A DNA stretch of 64,000 nt from Prevotella sp902465605 (GTDB taxonomy: Bacteria > Bacteroidota > Bacteroidia > Bacteroidales > Bacteroidaceae): NCBI GenBank assembly GCA_902465605.1, contig CABQNT010000008.1, positions 65,457 through 129,456 of the forward strand, read 5' to 3'. The position numbers were made by a program, and so were the translations under genes. The notes below the pieces were generated by a model. It was not told the origin of the DNA and ran no database searches. It worked only from the letters and a program-made list of their open reading frames with translations. The first letter of the stretch is position 1. Each line of letters starts with the position of its first letter. Shown here piece after piece: positions 8,870-17,100 of this stretch.

Positions 8870-9883
8870 ATGACAAAGAACAATACCATCGTTTTGAGTT
8901 TGGCTTTATCGTTTTGCATCTGCCTTTTGCTGATGCTCAACTTGTTGGTAGGTAGCGTTGCGATACCTACGCAGGATGTGTTGGCTATTTTGTGCGGACA
9001 AGATGTGGGCAAGCCCAGTTGGCAATTCATCATCCTCCAGTCGCGTTTGCCGCAAGCCCTCACGGCGTTGCTGTGTGGAGCCGCACTTTCTACCTCTGGT
9101 TTGCTGTTGCAAACGTCGTTTCAAAACCCCTTGGCAGGTCCTTCTATTTTTGGCATCAACAGCGGTGCCGCATTAGGCGTGGCCCTCGTTATGCTGTTGC
9201 TGGGCGGCAGTGTGTCCACGGCTTTGTTCAGTGTTGGTGGGGCATGGGCTGTCTTGTTGGCCGCGTTTGTGGGTGCCATGGCCGTGACAGGTATCATTTT
9301 CATGTTCGCCCAGTGGGTGAAAAGCAGTGTGATGTTGCTCATTATCGGCATGATGATTGGTTATTTGGCCTCGTCTGCCATCGCCCTTCTCAACTTTTTT
9401 GCCACCCAAGAGGGCGTGAAATCGTTTACTATGTGGGGCATGGGCAACTTTGGTGGCGTGTCTTTGTCGCAACTGCCCATGTTCACAGGTGCGATTGTGG
9501 TAGGGTTGGTGGGTTCCGTTTTGCTGATCAAACCCCTCAATGCGCTGTTGTTGGGCGAAACATACGCGCGCAACTTGGGCGTAAACGTGCGTACGGTACG
9601 CAGTTGGCTCTTGGTGATCACGGGATGGCTCACGGCCGTCACCACGGCATATTGCGGTCCGGTGGCATTCATCGGGCTTGCTGTTCCGCACTTGGCGCGT
9701 CTCGTGATTGGCACTGACAACCATCTTCAATTGCTTCCCATCACCATGGCCATGGGGGCGTTGATTGCTCTTTTGTGCCAACTTGTTTGCGTGTTGCCCG
9801 GCTCGCAAGGCATCTTGCCACTCAATGCCGTAACTCCATTGATTGGCGCACCGGTGATTATCTATATTATTTGGAAGAGATGA
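8870..9883 (+). CDS. FecCD family ABC transporter permease (iron/siderophore/cobalamin type)
   Basis: An inner-membrane permease of the BtuC/FecCD/FhuB family, with about nine or ten hydrophobic helices over 337 residues. Family landmarks are present: SRLPQALTALLCGAALSTSG, LLQTSFQNPLAGPSIFGINSGA, and the C-terminal GPVAFIGLAVPHLAR. The ATG at 8870 is preferred over an upstream in-frame TTG at 8858, which falls inside the -7 box. The usual partners, a substrate-binding protein and an ATPase, are not adjacent, so substrate (haem, siderophore or B12) cannot be inferred; partners must lie elsewhere. Confidence 0.88.
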   Translation: MTKNNTIVLSLALSFCICLLLMLNLLVGSVAIPTQDVLAILCGQDVGKPSWQFIILQSRLPQALTALLCGAALSTSGLLLQTSFQNPLAGPSIFGINSGAALGVALVMLLLGGSVSTALFSVGGAWAVLLAAFVGAMAVTGIIFMFAQWVKSSVMLLIIGMMIGYLASSAIALLNFFATQEGVKSFTMWGMGNFGGVSLSQLPMFTGAIVVGLVGSVLLIKPLNALLLGETYARNLGVNVRTVRSWLLVITGWLTAVTTAYCGPVAFIGLAVPHLARLVIGTDNHLQLLPITMAMGALIALLCQLVCVLPGSQGILPLNAVTPLIGAPVIIYIIWKR

Positions 9884-9904
9884 TAAAGACAGCCTCACCC
9901 CCGA

Positions 9905-9925
9905 CCCCTCCCCGAGGGGGAGGGG
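9905..9925. repeat. G+C-rich hairpin of dispersed-repeat type
   Basis: CCCCTCCCC (9905-9913), loop GAG, and GGGGAGGGG (9917-9925) form a perfect 9-bp stem, 20 bp after the permease stop. The flanking text (CCTCACCCCCGACCCCTCCC) resembles a motif I recall as common between genes in this group; copy number cannot be checked here. It may also terminate transcription of the permease gene. Confidence 0.5.
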
Positions 9926-10185
9926 AGTAGATAGATTATTTGCATAGGAGAATTATGCTATCGTGTTAGAAAGATTTTTACAAACATGCTTTCGTGCTTG
10001 GCTTCTTTGCAAACAACCATGTAGTTCGACGCAAATACATGAAATATGGGTGATTTGTATAAATGAAAGTATATCAGGGAGTTGTGGAATGAGAGGTGAA
10101 AAAACAGATTTTTTTACCCCTGATTTTTCCCCAAAAAGCCAAGAAAAACGATGAAAAAACAATGGTTTTGAACCGCAATAACTTA

Positions 10186-10226
10186 GAGATAGGGCGACAA
10201 TATGTATGCTATTGTCGCACTATCTC
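10186..10226. other. Long stem-loop (17-bp arms, one mismatch)
   Basis: Arms 10186-10202 and 10210-10226 pair at 16 of 17 positions around a 7-nt loop. There is no U-tract on either side. It may be a terminator, a processed RNA structure or a binding site; the sequence alone does not decide. Confidence 0.55.
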
Positions 10227-10400
10227 AATGACTTTCTGCTAAAACAACCTATTTGTTAGAAATGAACGTCATGTAGGCGTGTCGTTTGCCTATTGATTTT
10301 TTCTATTTCATCATTTTACGATGGCCATTTTTTTGTCAATTATAAGGACAAAAATAGGGCAGAAGTACGATGATGGTTTTAGGCAGATGAATCGACAAAC

Positions 10401-11555
10401 TTATTTTGTCACCTCTATCACCCTAAACACACCGTCACCCTGGATGTCAGGTTGCATCACGATGGGGTAGAACTGTACGCACACCGCTTTATCCACCGAA
10501 ATGTTCTGATGCGTGTCGGTCAGTAAGCCATTGGCACTGTTGATGCGGAAAACCTGAATGGTGTTGTCATCGCGACAGGCACAAAGTAAGAACCGTCCGT
10601 TGGGTGTAATGTTGAAATGACGTGGGTGGATACCTGTTCGCTGATAGCCTACCTTTGTCAAAAAGCCTGTTTTTTGATTGATTTTGAAGATGGCAATGCC
10701 GTCGTTTTTCAGTCGGTTACTGGTATACAAGAACCTGCCGTCGGGTGAAACGTGAATGTCTGCGCCGCCTTGTGCACCCACTTCATCAGACTGTATCTCC
10801 TGTATTTTCTTCATATTGCCAAAGTTATATTGGTATGCAGTAACCGCTCCCGACAGTTCGCTCATCACATAAACAAACCTGCTGTCGGTGCTGAAGGCGA
10901 TATGGCGAGGTCCTGAACCTTTGGACAGCTGTGCGGTAACCTTGGCGTTACCCAGTGATTTCATGTCTTCCAATTCAAAGCGCAGCAGTTGGTCGGCACT
11001 GAAATCAGTAGCAATAACGCCATTTCCATCGGGAAGGAATCGTGCGCAATGAACGTGTGGTGCTTGCTGACGCTCAGGGTTTGGCCCGCCTATCGAGCCT
11101 TTGAACTGTTGCGACATGGCTGAGAGCGACCCGTCTACGTTCAAGGGGAACACGCTCATGGAGCCTCCTGAATAGTTGGCCGTCAGCAACAGGTTGCCGT
11201 TGGTCTCCACATAGCAAGGATCTTCGCCCTTCGTGGGGAACGAACTTTGCAGCTGCATTTGTCCCGTTGTCTTGTCAAACGTGATGGCATTGACCGCTGC
11301 CGACTCGTCATGGTTTTCGCTTACGGCATAAATCATCGTGCCGTCTGAGGCGAGTGTTAAGAAAGATGGGTTCTGCAATTCGAGCGTGTCGAGGGGTGTG
11401 GCCTGACCGGTAGATTGATTGAAGTTGAACGAGTAAATGCCTTTGCTGGTGCCATTGGTGTAGGTTCCAACGATTAGTTTGATGTCGTCTTGCGCCTGTA
11501 ACGTCACTTGGCCGAAGACAGTCAAGGCGAGTAAAAGTAAATTCTTGATTTTCAT
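10401..11555 (-). CDS. Lactonase family protein (seven-bladed beta-propeller), exported
   Basis: A 384-residue protein of the lactonase/6-phosphogluconolactonase-like (Pgl, YbhE) propeller family. Typical segments are KLIVGTYTNGTSKGIYSF near the N-terminus, ANYSGGSMSVFPL, PHVHCARFLPDG, HIAFSTDSRFVYVMSELSG, and HPRHFNITPNGRFLLCACRD. The ATG at 11555 gives a good signal peptide (MKIKNLLLLALTVFGQVTLQAQ) and is preferred over an in-frame start at 11642. Export to the periplasm makes a role in the cytoplasmic pentose-phosphate pathway doubtful; another lactone or sugar derivative is a possible substrate. It stands alone between a convergent and a divergent gene. Confidence 0.82.
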   Translation of the reverse strand: MKIKNLLLLALTVFGQVTLQAQDDIKLIVGTYTNGTSKGIYSFNFNQSTGQATPLDTLELQNPSFLTLASDGTMIYAVSENHDESAAVNAITFDKTTGQMQLQSSFPTKGEDPCYVETNGNLLLTANYSGGSMSVFPLNVDGSLSAMSQQFKGSIGGPNPERQQAPHVHCARFLPDGNGVIATDFSADQLLRFELEDMKSLGNAKVTAQLSKGSGPRHIAFSTDSRFVYVMSELSGAVTAYQYNFGNMKKIQEIQSDEVGAQGGADIHVSPDGRFLYTSNRLKNDGIAIFKINQKTGFLTKVGYQRTGIHPRHFNITPNGRFLLCACRDDNTIQVFRINSANGLLTDTHQNISVDKAVCVQFYPIVMQPDIQGDGVFRVIEVTK

Positions 11556-11710
11556 AAAGTATGTTTTGTTATTGATGTTCGTCATATCGGATGAAGCAAG
11601 AGGTGTTGTGCAAACCGTACAAGGTACGATTGACCAAGACAAAGATATTCATTTTCTTGCACTGTAGCAATCATTTATTGTTTTTTTATTCACAATTCGA
11701 TATTAATTTG

Positions 11711-11718
11711 TAATTTTG
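11711..11718 (+). promoter_or_regulatory. Candidate -7 box immediately upstream of the NCS2 permease gene
   Basis: TAATTTTG fits the TAnnTTTG consensus and ends 5 bp before the ATG at 11724, predicting an mRNA leader of 0-3 nt. No convincing -33 element was seen at the usual distance. Confidence 0.45.
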
Positions 11719-11723
11719 CCTGC

Positions 11724-13091
11724 ATGATGAATACCATTGAATTAACTCCTTTACGTAAGGGAATTGTGGGAGTGCAATTTCTCTTTGTCGCATTCGGTGC
11801 AACCGTTTTGGTTCCATTGTTGGTAGGTTTGGACCCGGCAACCGCACTGTTTACTGCTGGTATAGGTACTTTCATCTTTCATTTGGTAACGAAAGGGAAG
11901 GTACCTATTTTCTTAGGCTCAAGCTTTGCTTTCATCGCACCTATCATTGAGGCCTCCAAGATGTGGGGCATGGCAGGCACGTTGGCTGGTATCGCTGGCG
12001 TGGCCTTGGTTTATTTTGTGATGAGTGCCTTGATTAAATGGCAGGGAAGGAAGCTCCTTGATCGCTTGTTCCCGCCCGTTGTCATCGGTCCGGTGATTAT
12101 CCTCATTGGTTTGTCCTTGTCGGGATCGGCCGTGAACATGGCCAAAGAGAACTGGGCGTTGGCCTTTGTATCCTTGGTGACAGCCATCCTTGTGCTGACA
12201 CTCGGTAAGGGGTTAATCAAATTAGTGCCCATCGTGTGTGGCATTGTGGTAGGGTTTATCGTCGCCTCCCTAATGGGTGAGGTGGATTTCACGAAAGTGC
12301 ATGAGGCATCGTGGTTTGCCTTGCCCGGCTCATTGGCCCATTTTCATTGGCCCGAGTTTGCTTGGAAGCCATTTATCTACATGATTCCTGTTGCCATTGC
12401 ACCGGTGATAGAGCACATTGGCGACGTGTATGTGGTGAACGCAGTGGCTGACAAAGACTTCGTGAAAGAGCCGGGTTTGCACCGCACGATGTTGGGTGAT
12501 GGGTTGGCATGTCTTGCGGCAGCCTTCTTTGGTGGCCCTCCCGTGACCACTTACTCGGAGGTGACGGGTGCCATGCAGATTACCAAAGTGACCCATCCGC
12601 AGGTCATCCGCATCGCAGCATTGACGGCTATCGTGTTCTCTGTGATTGGAAAACTGAGTGCTCTGTTGCAGAGTATTCCGCAAGCAGTACTGGGAGGAAT
12701 CATGCTGTTGCTGTTTGGAACCATTGCCAGCGTGGGGGTTCAAAATCTGATTCAGCACAAAGTGAATCTCAACAACCAGCGCAATATTATCATCGTATCG
12801 GTGACTTTGACGCTGGGAATTGGTGGTGCGATGCTCGATTTCAGTCTGCGTGGCGTAATCATCGGCATTCTCATGGTTAGTTGTTTGGTTTATGCCAATG
12901 CCATGAAGCAAGGTTTGGTAAAAGTGCTGCTTATTATAATAGGTGGTATTGCTTTAAGTACCTTGATCTTCTTTTTACTTCCTGGTGGTGAAAGCGAACT
13001 GACCAAGATGAGTGGTATTGGCCTGAGTGCCATTACGGGCGTAGTGCTCAACTTGGTGTTGCCTAAGCGAGCCGAGGAGGAAGAAGCATGA
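11724..13091 (+). CDS. Uracil-xanthine permease (NCS2 family, UraA-like)
   Basis: A 455-residue inner-membrane nucleobase:proton symporter with about 14 hydrophobic segments. The NCS2 signature is visible as FGGPPVTTYSEVTGAMQITK near residue 270, preceded by VAIAPVIEHIGDVYVVNAV, where the glutamate contributes to substrate binding in UraA. Uracil is the likeliest substrate on similarity, but xanthine cannot be excluded. Two ATG codons stand in tandem (11724 and 11727). Its stop overlaps the next gene's start by 4 bp (ATGA), so the two are translationally coupled. Confidence 0.88.
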   Translation: MMNTIELTPLRKGIVGVQFLFVAFGATVLVPLLVGLDPATALFTAGIGTFIFHLVTKGKVPIFLGSSFAFIAPIIEASKMWGMAGTLAGIAGVALVYFVMSALIKWQGRKLLDRLFPPVVIGPVIILIGLSLSGSAVNMAKENWALAFVSLVTAILVLTLGKGLIKLVPIVCGIVVGFIVASLMGEVDFTKVHEASWFALPGSLAHFHWPEFAWKPFIYMIPVAIAPVIEHIGDVYVVNAVADKDFVKEPGLHRTMLGDGLACLAAAFFGGPPVTTYSEVTGAMQITKVTHPQVIRIAALTAIVFSVIGKLSALLQSIPQAVLGGIMLLLFGTIASVGVQNLIQHKVNLNNQRNIIIVSVTLTLGIGGAMLDFSLRGVIIGILMVSCLVYANAMKQGLVKVLLIIIGGIALSTLIFFLLPGGESELTKMSGIGLSAITGVVLNLVLPKRAEEEEA

Positions 13092-13432
13092 TAGAGGAGG
13101 ACTTTGAGCGTTATTGGCTGGAAAACCGCCGTGAACTTCTGGCAAAAAACAAAGAGTATCGAGAAATAGAAGAAAGCTATAAGATGCGAACGGGCTTCGA
13201 TTGGCTGCTTTGGGCCTTGCCTGTGGTAGTGGGAATCCTGACGTTCAACGTGGTTAGTAGTGAGAGTGAGGTGCTGAAATGGTTGGCCTCTGCGGGAGCT
13301 GTCATTGTCGTATTCTTGGTATGTGTCTGGGTTAAGTCAGCTGTTTCTGGTCATCGACCGTTGGATGAGGTGGAAAAAGATGTCAAAGCACAGGCATACG
13401 AAGTTTTTAAGCGTAGATTAAATCAGCCATAA
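13088..13432 (+). CDS. Small two-helix membrane protein of unknown function
   Basis: A 114-residue protein with a charged N-terminal helix (residues 1-35, rich in E, R, N and K), two membrane segments (about 39-55 and 64-84), and a charged C-terminal tail. No family was recognised. The 4-bp overlap with the permease gene suggests a linked role or co-expression. Its last 26 bp overlap the 3' end of the convergent hemW gene. Confidence 0.75.
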   Translation: MIEEDFERYWLENRRELLAKNKEYREIEESYKMRTGFDWLLWALPVVVGILTFNVVSSESEVLKWLASAGAVIVVFLVCVWVKSAVSGHRPLDEVEKDVKAQAYEVFKRRLNQP

Positions 13433-14567
13433 CGGCATCGCTCACATACAGTCCTTGCGTCGTCAAACGAATTGAATCGCCCCGAATCTCCAAGAGGTTT
13501 TGGGCGATTTGCTTTTCTGCTTGTTGTAAAAGATACGTCCTGTGTTTAGGAGTGAGTGTCGATAAGTTGATGCCTTCCGATGTTCTCAGTGCGGTTGTTA
13601 TCAAGTCGTTGTAGCGTGTATCGTCGTCAAGGCATTCGCGTTCGAAAGGAATCTCACTTTGTTCGATGGATGAGATGTATTCCTTGATATTGGAAACGTT
13701 CCACTGTCGCGATTGAATGTCGTACGAGTGGGCCGACGCACCGATGCCCAGATAGGGTATAGCGTGCCAATAACTGCTGTTGTGTTGGCTTCGTTTACCC
13801 GGTTTAGCGAAGTTGCTGATTTCGTAATGTTCATATCCCGAAGCTTTCAGCTCATCCACTAAAGTTTGATACATGGTCAAAGAAAGTTCGTCATCAATTT
13901 CTTTCACCTTATTATTGCTTAGTAGTTGGTAGAGTGGTGTGCCCTCTTCGTACATCAAACTGTAAGCCGAGATGTGCTCAACTCGTAGCGCAAGGGCCTT
14001 TTGGATGTCCAGTTTCCATTCGTCGAGTGTTTGGTTGGGAAAGCCAAACATCAAATCTACACTGATGTTGTCAATGCCTATGCTTCGAAGTTCCTGCACG
14101 ACAGGAGAAATATCTTCCGCGTGATGGCGCCTGTGAAGAAACTTCAATCGCTCGTTGCTGAATGATTGTACACCCATGCTCACTCGGTTTACAGGCGAAT
14201 GCTGTAGAAATTGAGCAAACGAGGGGGTGATATCGTCGGGATTACACTCCATGGTTACCTCACAATGGGTGCGCATCAGCGTATCATCTCCATGAAAGAA
14301 AACCGTGACGATGGTGCTGAAAATCTGTTGAAGTTGTGCAGGAGTGAGTTGAGAAGGGGTGCCTCCACCTAAATATATGGTGGAAATCAGAGGTTCATGA
14401 ACAGCACTTGTGTCGTCTGTTGTGGGGAGGTAATGGCGTCTTAGCTGCATCTCTCGGCACAAAGCATCTACATATTGTTGGCGCACATCAAGGTGCGTGG
14501 TGGAGTAGAAGCCACAATAAATGCAGCGACTGGCGCAAAAAGGAATGTGTATGTATAAGCCAGCCAT
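13407..14567 (-). CDS. hemW: Radical SAM haem chaperone HemW
   Basis: A 386-residue radical SAM protein. The cluster motif is C11-x3-C15-x2-C18 followed by GF, the HemW/HemN-like arrangement. Other landmarks are YLGGGTPSQL, the ECNPDD segment, RVSMGVQSF and VDLMFGFPNQT. HemW proteins bind haem and deliver it to membrane haem proteins; they were long annotated as oxygen-independent coproporphyrinogen oxidase, but they lack features needed for that activity. A minus-strand -7 box (TACTTTTG, complement at 14588-14595) predicts a leader of about 17 nt. Confidence 0.9.
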   Translation of the reverse strand: MAGLYIHIPFCASRCIYCGFYSTTHLDVRQQYVDALCREMQLRRHYLPTTDDTSAVHEPLISTIYLGGGTPSQLTPAQLQQIFSTIVTVFFHGDDTLMRTHCEVTMECNPDDITPSFAQFLQHSPVNRVSMGVQSFSNERLKFLHRRHHAEDISPVVQELRSIGIDNISVDLMFGFPNQTLDEWKLDIQKALALRVEHISAYSLMYEEGTPLYQLLSNNKVKEIDDELSLTMYQTLVDELKASGYEHYEISNFAKPGKRSQHNSSYWHAIPYLGIGASAHSYDIQSRQWNVSNIKEYISSIEQSEIPFERECLDDDTRYNDLITTALRTSEGINLSTLTPKHRTYLLQQAEKQIAQNLLEIRGDSIRLTTQGLYVSDAVMADLIYA

Positions 14568-14609
14568 GGGTATGGACTATTTTCATGCAAAAGTACTAAT
14601 TTGATTTAA

Positions 14610-14639
14610 ATATGTTATATTTTTTCTATAATACTTTTG
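14610..14639 (+). promoter_or_regulatory. Candidate promoter of the EF-G2 gene
   Basis: A -33 TTTG (14610-14613) and a -7 TACTTTTG (14632-14639) are 18 bp apart. The predicted start near 14643 gives a leader of about 78 nt before ATG 14721, longer than most leaders here and long enough for post-transcriptional control. Confidence 0.55.
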
Positions 14640-14720
14640 TCTTTATTCAAAAAATGCCTAACTTAGACGGCATAATCTTAAATAACGTAATACTAACCCT
14701 TTTTTAAATCTATAACCGTT

Positions 14721-16883
14721 ATGAGAGTATATCAAACGAACGAAATTAAAAACATCGCATTGCTTGGCAGTGCGGGTAGCGGCAAGACCACACTTGCCGA
14801 GAGTATGCTGTTTGGCAGTGGTATCATCAAGCGCCGTGGATCAGTAGAGGCCAAAAATACCGTCAGTGATTATTTTCCAGTTGAGCAGGAATACGGCTAT
14901 TCGGTGTTCCCTACTGTATTTCATGTAGAATGGAATAACAAAAAACTGAACATCATTGACTGTCCCGGTTCGGATGACTTTGTGGGTGGAGCCATCACTG
15001 CTTTGAATGTTACCGACCAAGCTGTGATTCTCATCAACGGGCAATATGGACCAGAAGTGGGCACGCAGAACAACTTTAGATACACGGAAAAACTGAAGAA
15101 GCCCGTCATCTTCTTGGTTAATCAGCTTGATTCAGACAAATGTGATTATGATGCTGTCATCAATACCATGAAAGATATTTATGGCTCCAAGTGTGTTCAA
15201 ATACAATATCCAGTGGAGACAGGAGCCAACTTTAACGAAATCATTGACGTGCTGTTGATGAAGAAGTATTCGTGGAAGGCTGAAGGTGGAATGCCTATTA
15301 TTGAGGATATTCCAGAAGACCAGATGGAAAAAGCCATGGAACTGCATAGACAACTTGTTGAGGCAGCAGCTGAGAATGATGATAGCTTGATGGAGAAATT
15401 TTTCGAAGAAGAGAAACTTAGTGAGGACGAATTGCGTGAAGGAATCCGCAAGGGACTTGTTACGCGCAGCATCTTCCCTGTATTCTGTGTTTGCGCTGGT
15501 GAGGATAAAGGTGTACGTAGACTGATGGAGTTCTTAGGAAATGTTGTTCCTTTTGTGAGTGAAATGCCGAAAATCCACAATACACGCGGTGAGGAAGTGG
15601 CTCCAGATGCACAAGGTCCCACGTCACTTTACTTCTTCAAAACCGGAATGGAGCCGCATATTGGCGAGGTGTCTTATTTCAAGGTCATGAGTGGTAGCGT
15701 GAAATCAGGCGATGATTTGACCAATGTAGACCGCGGATCGAAAGAGCGTATTGGCCAATTGTATGCTTGTGCGGGTGCCAATCGTATAGCTGTAGATCAG
15801 CTGAACGCAGGCGATATAGGCTGCACGGTTAAGTTGAAGGATGTTAAAACGGGTAATACGTTGAATGGAAAGGATTGTGAGTGGCGTTTCGACTTCATCA
15901 AATATCCTAATTCGAAGTACAGTCGTGCCATTAAAGCTGTTAATTCAGCTGATACAGAAAAGGTGATGGCCGCCTTGCTGAAGATGCGTCAAGAAGATCC
16001 GACATGGGTGGTTGAACAATCCAAAGAATTGCGCCAGACCATTGTTCACGGACAAGGTGAGTTCCACTTGCGTACCTTGAAATGGCGTTTGGAGAACAAT
16101 GAGAAGCTGCCAGTGACCTTTGTGGAAGCCAAAATACCTTACCGCGAAACCATCACCAAGCAAGCCAGAGCCGACTATCGACATAAGAAGCAATCGGGTG
16201 GTGCAGGCCAGTTTGGTGAAGTTCATCTGATTGTGGAGCCTTATGCCGAAGGCATGCCGGACCCAACGGTTTACAAGTTTAACGGTCAGGAGTTCAAGAT
16301 GAACATCAAGAGCAAGGAGGAAATCGACTTAGAGTGGGGTGGTAAGTTGGTATTTATCAACTCCGTGGTTGGTGGCGCCATTGACTTGCGTTTCATGCCC
16401 GCCATCCTGAAAGGTGTAATGGACTGCATTGAACATGGACCATTGACTGGTAGTTATGCGCGTGATGTTCGGGTTGTGGTGTATGATGGCAAGATGCACC
16501 CGGTAGATTCCAATGAATTGTCGTTCACCTTGGCTGCGCGTCACGCCTTCTCACAGGCGTTTAAGGCTGCAGGTCCCAAGATTCTTGAACCAATTTATGA
16601 TTTGGAAGTGTATGTTCCTGCTGACTATATGGGCGATGTGATGAGCGATTTGCAAGGCCGTCGCGCATTGATTATGGGAATGGATAGCGAGGCAGGATAC
16701 CAAAAACTGTCTGCCAAGATACCATTGAAAGAATTGTCCAGCTACTCTATCTCGTTGAGTTCGCTGACTGGCGGACGTGCATCGTTTACGACTAAGTTCT
16801 CAAGTTACGAGTTAGTACCAAACGATTTGCAAACGAAGCTCATTGAAGAGCATGAGGCTGAGCTTGCGAATGAGGAAGAGTAA
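14721..16883 (+). CDS. Elongation factor G paralogue EF-G2
   Basis: A 720-residue protein with all EF-G domains, but with altered GTPase motifs. The P-loop is GSAGSGKTT (residues 16-24), the switch II motif is DCPGS (80-84) where canonical EF-G has DTPGH, and the base motif is NQLD (134-137). Loss of the switch II histidine removes the residue that positions the catalytic water. This matches the Bacteroides thetaiotaomicron EF-G2 paralogue, reported to support ribosomal translocation without GTP hydrolysis and to accumulate under carbon starvation. Identification is from the motifs and strong resemblance to that paralogue; a canonical fusA is expected elsewhere in the genome. Confidence 0.88.
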   Translation: MRVYQTNEIKNIALLGSAGSGKTTLAESMLFGSGIIKRRGSVEAKNTVSDYFPVEQEYGYSVFPTVFHVEWNNKKLNIIDCPGSDDFVGGAITALNVTDQAVILINGQYGPEVGTQNNFRYTEKLKKPVIFLVNQLDSDKCDYDAVINTMKDIYGSKCVQIQYPVETGANFNEIIDVLLMKKYSWKAEGGMPIIEDIPEDQMEKAMELHRQLVEAAAENDDSLMEKFFEEEKLSEDELREGIRKGLVTRSIFPVFCVCAGEDKGVRRLMEFLGNVVPFVSEMPKIHNTRGEEVAPDAQGPTSLYFFKTGMEPHIGEVSYFKVMSGSVKSGDDLTNVDRGSKERIGQLYACAGANRIAVDQLNAGDIGCTVKLKDVKTGNTLNGKDCEWRFDFIKYPNSKYSRAIKAVNSADTEKVMAALLKMRQEDPTWVVEQSKELRQTIVHGQGEFHLRTLKWRLENNEKLPVTFVEAKIPYRETITKQARADYRHKKQSGGAGQFGEVHLIVEPYAEGMPDPTVYKFNGQEFKMNIKSKEEIDLEWGGKLVFINSVVGGAIDLRFMPAILKGVMDCIEHGPLTGSYARDVRVVVYDGKMHPVDSNELSFTLAARHAFSQAFKAAGPKILEPIYDLEVYVPADYMGDVMSDLQGRRALIMGMDSEAGYQKLSAKIPLKELSSYSISLSSLTGGRASFTTKFSSYELVPNDLQTKLIEEHEAELANEEE

Positions 16884-16901
16884 ACCGTTTGTTTACAAGT
16901 C

Positions 16902-16937
16902 AAAGGGTGTGATGTGGTTCGCCATGTCACACCTTTT
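16902..16937 (+). terminator. Terminator after the EF-G2 gene
   Basis: AAGGGTGTGA pairs with TCACACCTT across an inner TGG-TTCG-CCA stem, followed by TTTT. Position just after the stop codon supports rho-independent termination. Confidence 0.65.
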
Positions 16938-17062
16938 CTGTTTGAAGAGTTCACAAGCTTAATACTCATTCTTGATAATTCTGTTTTATAATCTAATATA
17001 TATAATTATAATTATACAATTCGTTAATTATCGATAATAATAGAGAAATATTTAACAGCTTA

Positions 17063-17094
17063 TTGTTAAGCAATTAAGAAAATTATTATCTTTG
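17063..17094 (+). promoter_or_regulatory. Promoter of rprX, abutting the start codon
   Basis: A -33 TTG (17063-17065) and a -7 TATCTTTG (17087-17094) are 21 bp apart. The ATG at 17101 is only 6 bp past the box, so transcription should begin within about 3 nt of the start codon. Confidence 0.65.
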
Positions 17095-17100
17095 TGTTGT

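Larger units (their letters stand above)
9884..10400. other. 517-bp intergenic region with two hairpins, no gene recognised
   Basis: The gap lies between convergent genes. It holds a G+C-rich hairpin (9905-9925) and a long stem-loop (10186-10226), listed separately, plus A/T-rich sequence with runs such as a T-rich block near 10109. Short open frames across 9953-10162 have no start context or recognisable similarity and are not called as genes. Confidence 0.5.

Noticed and set aside
8992..9717. A 241-codon open frame in another frame of the FecCD gene
   Set aside because: The product is rich in C, R, W and H with no membrane or domain pattern, while the overlapping frame is a clear permease.
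9953..10162. Short open frames in the gap after the FecCD gene
   Set aside because: Overlapping frames exist on both strands, with no start signals or family resemblance.
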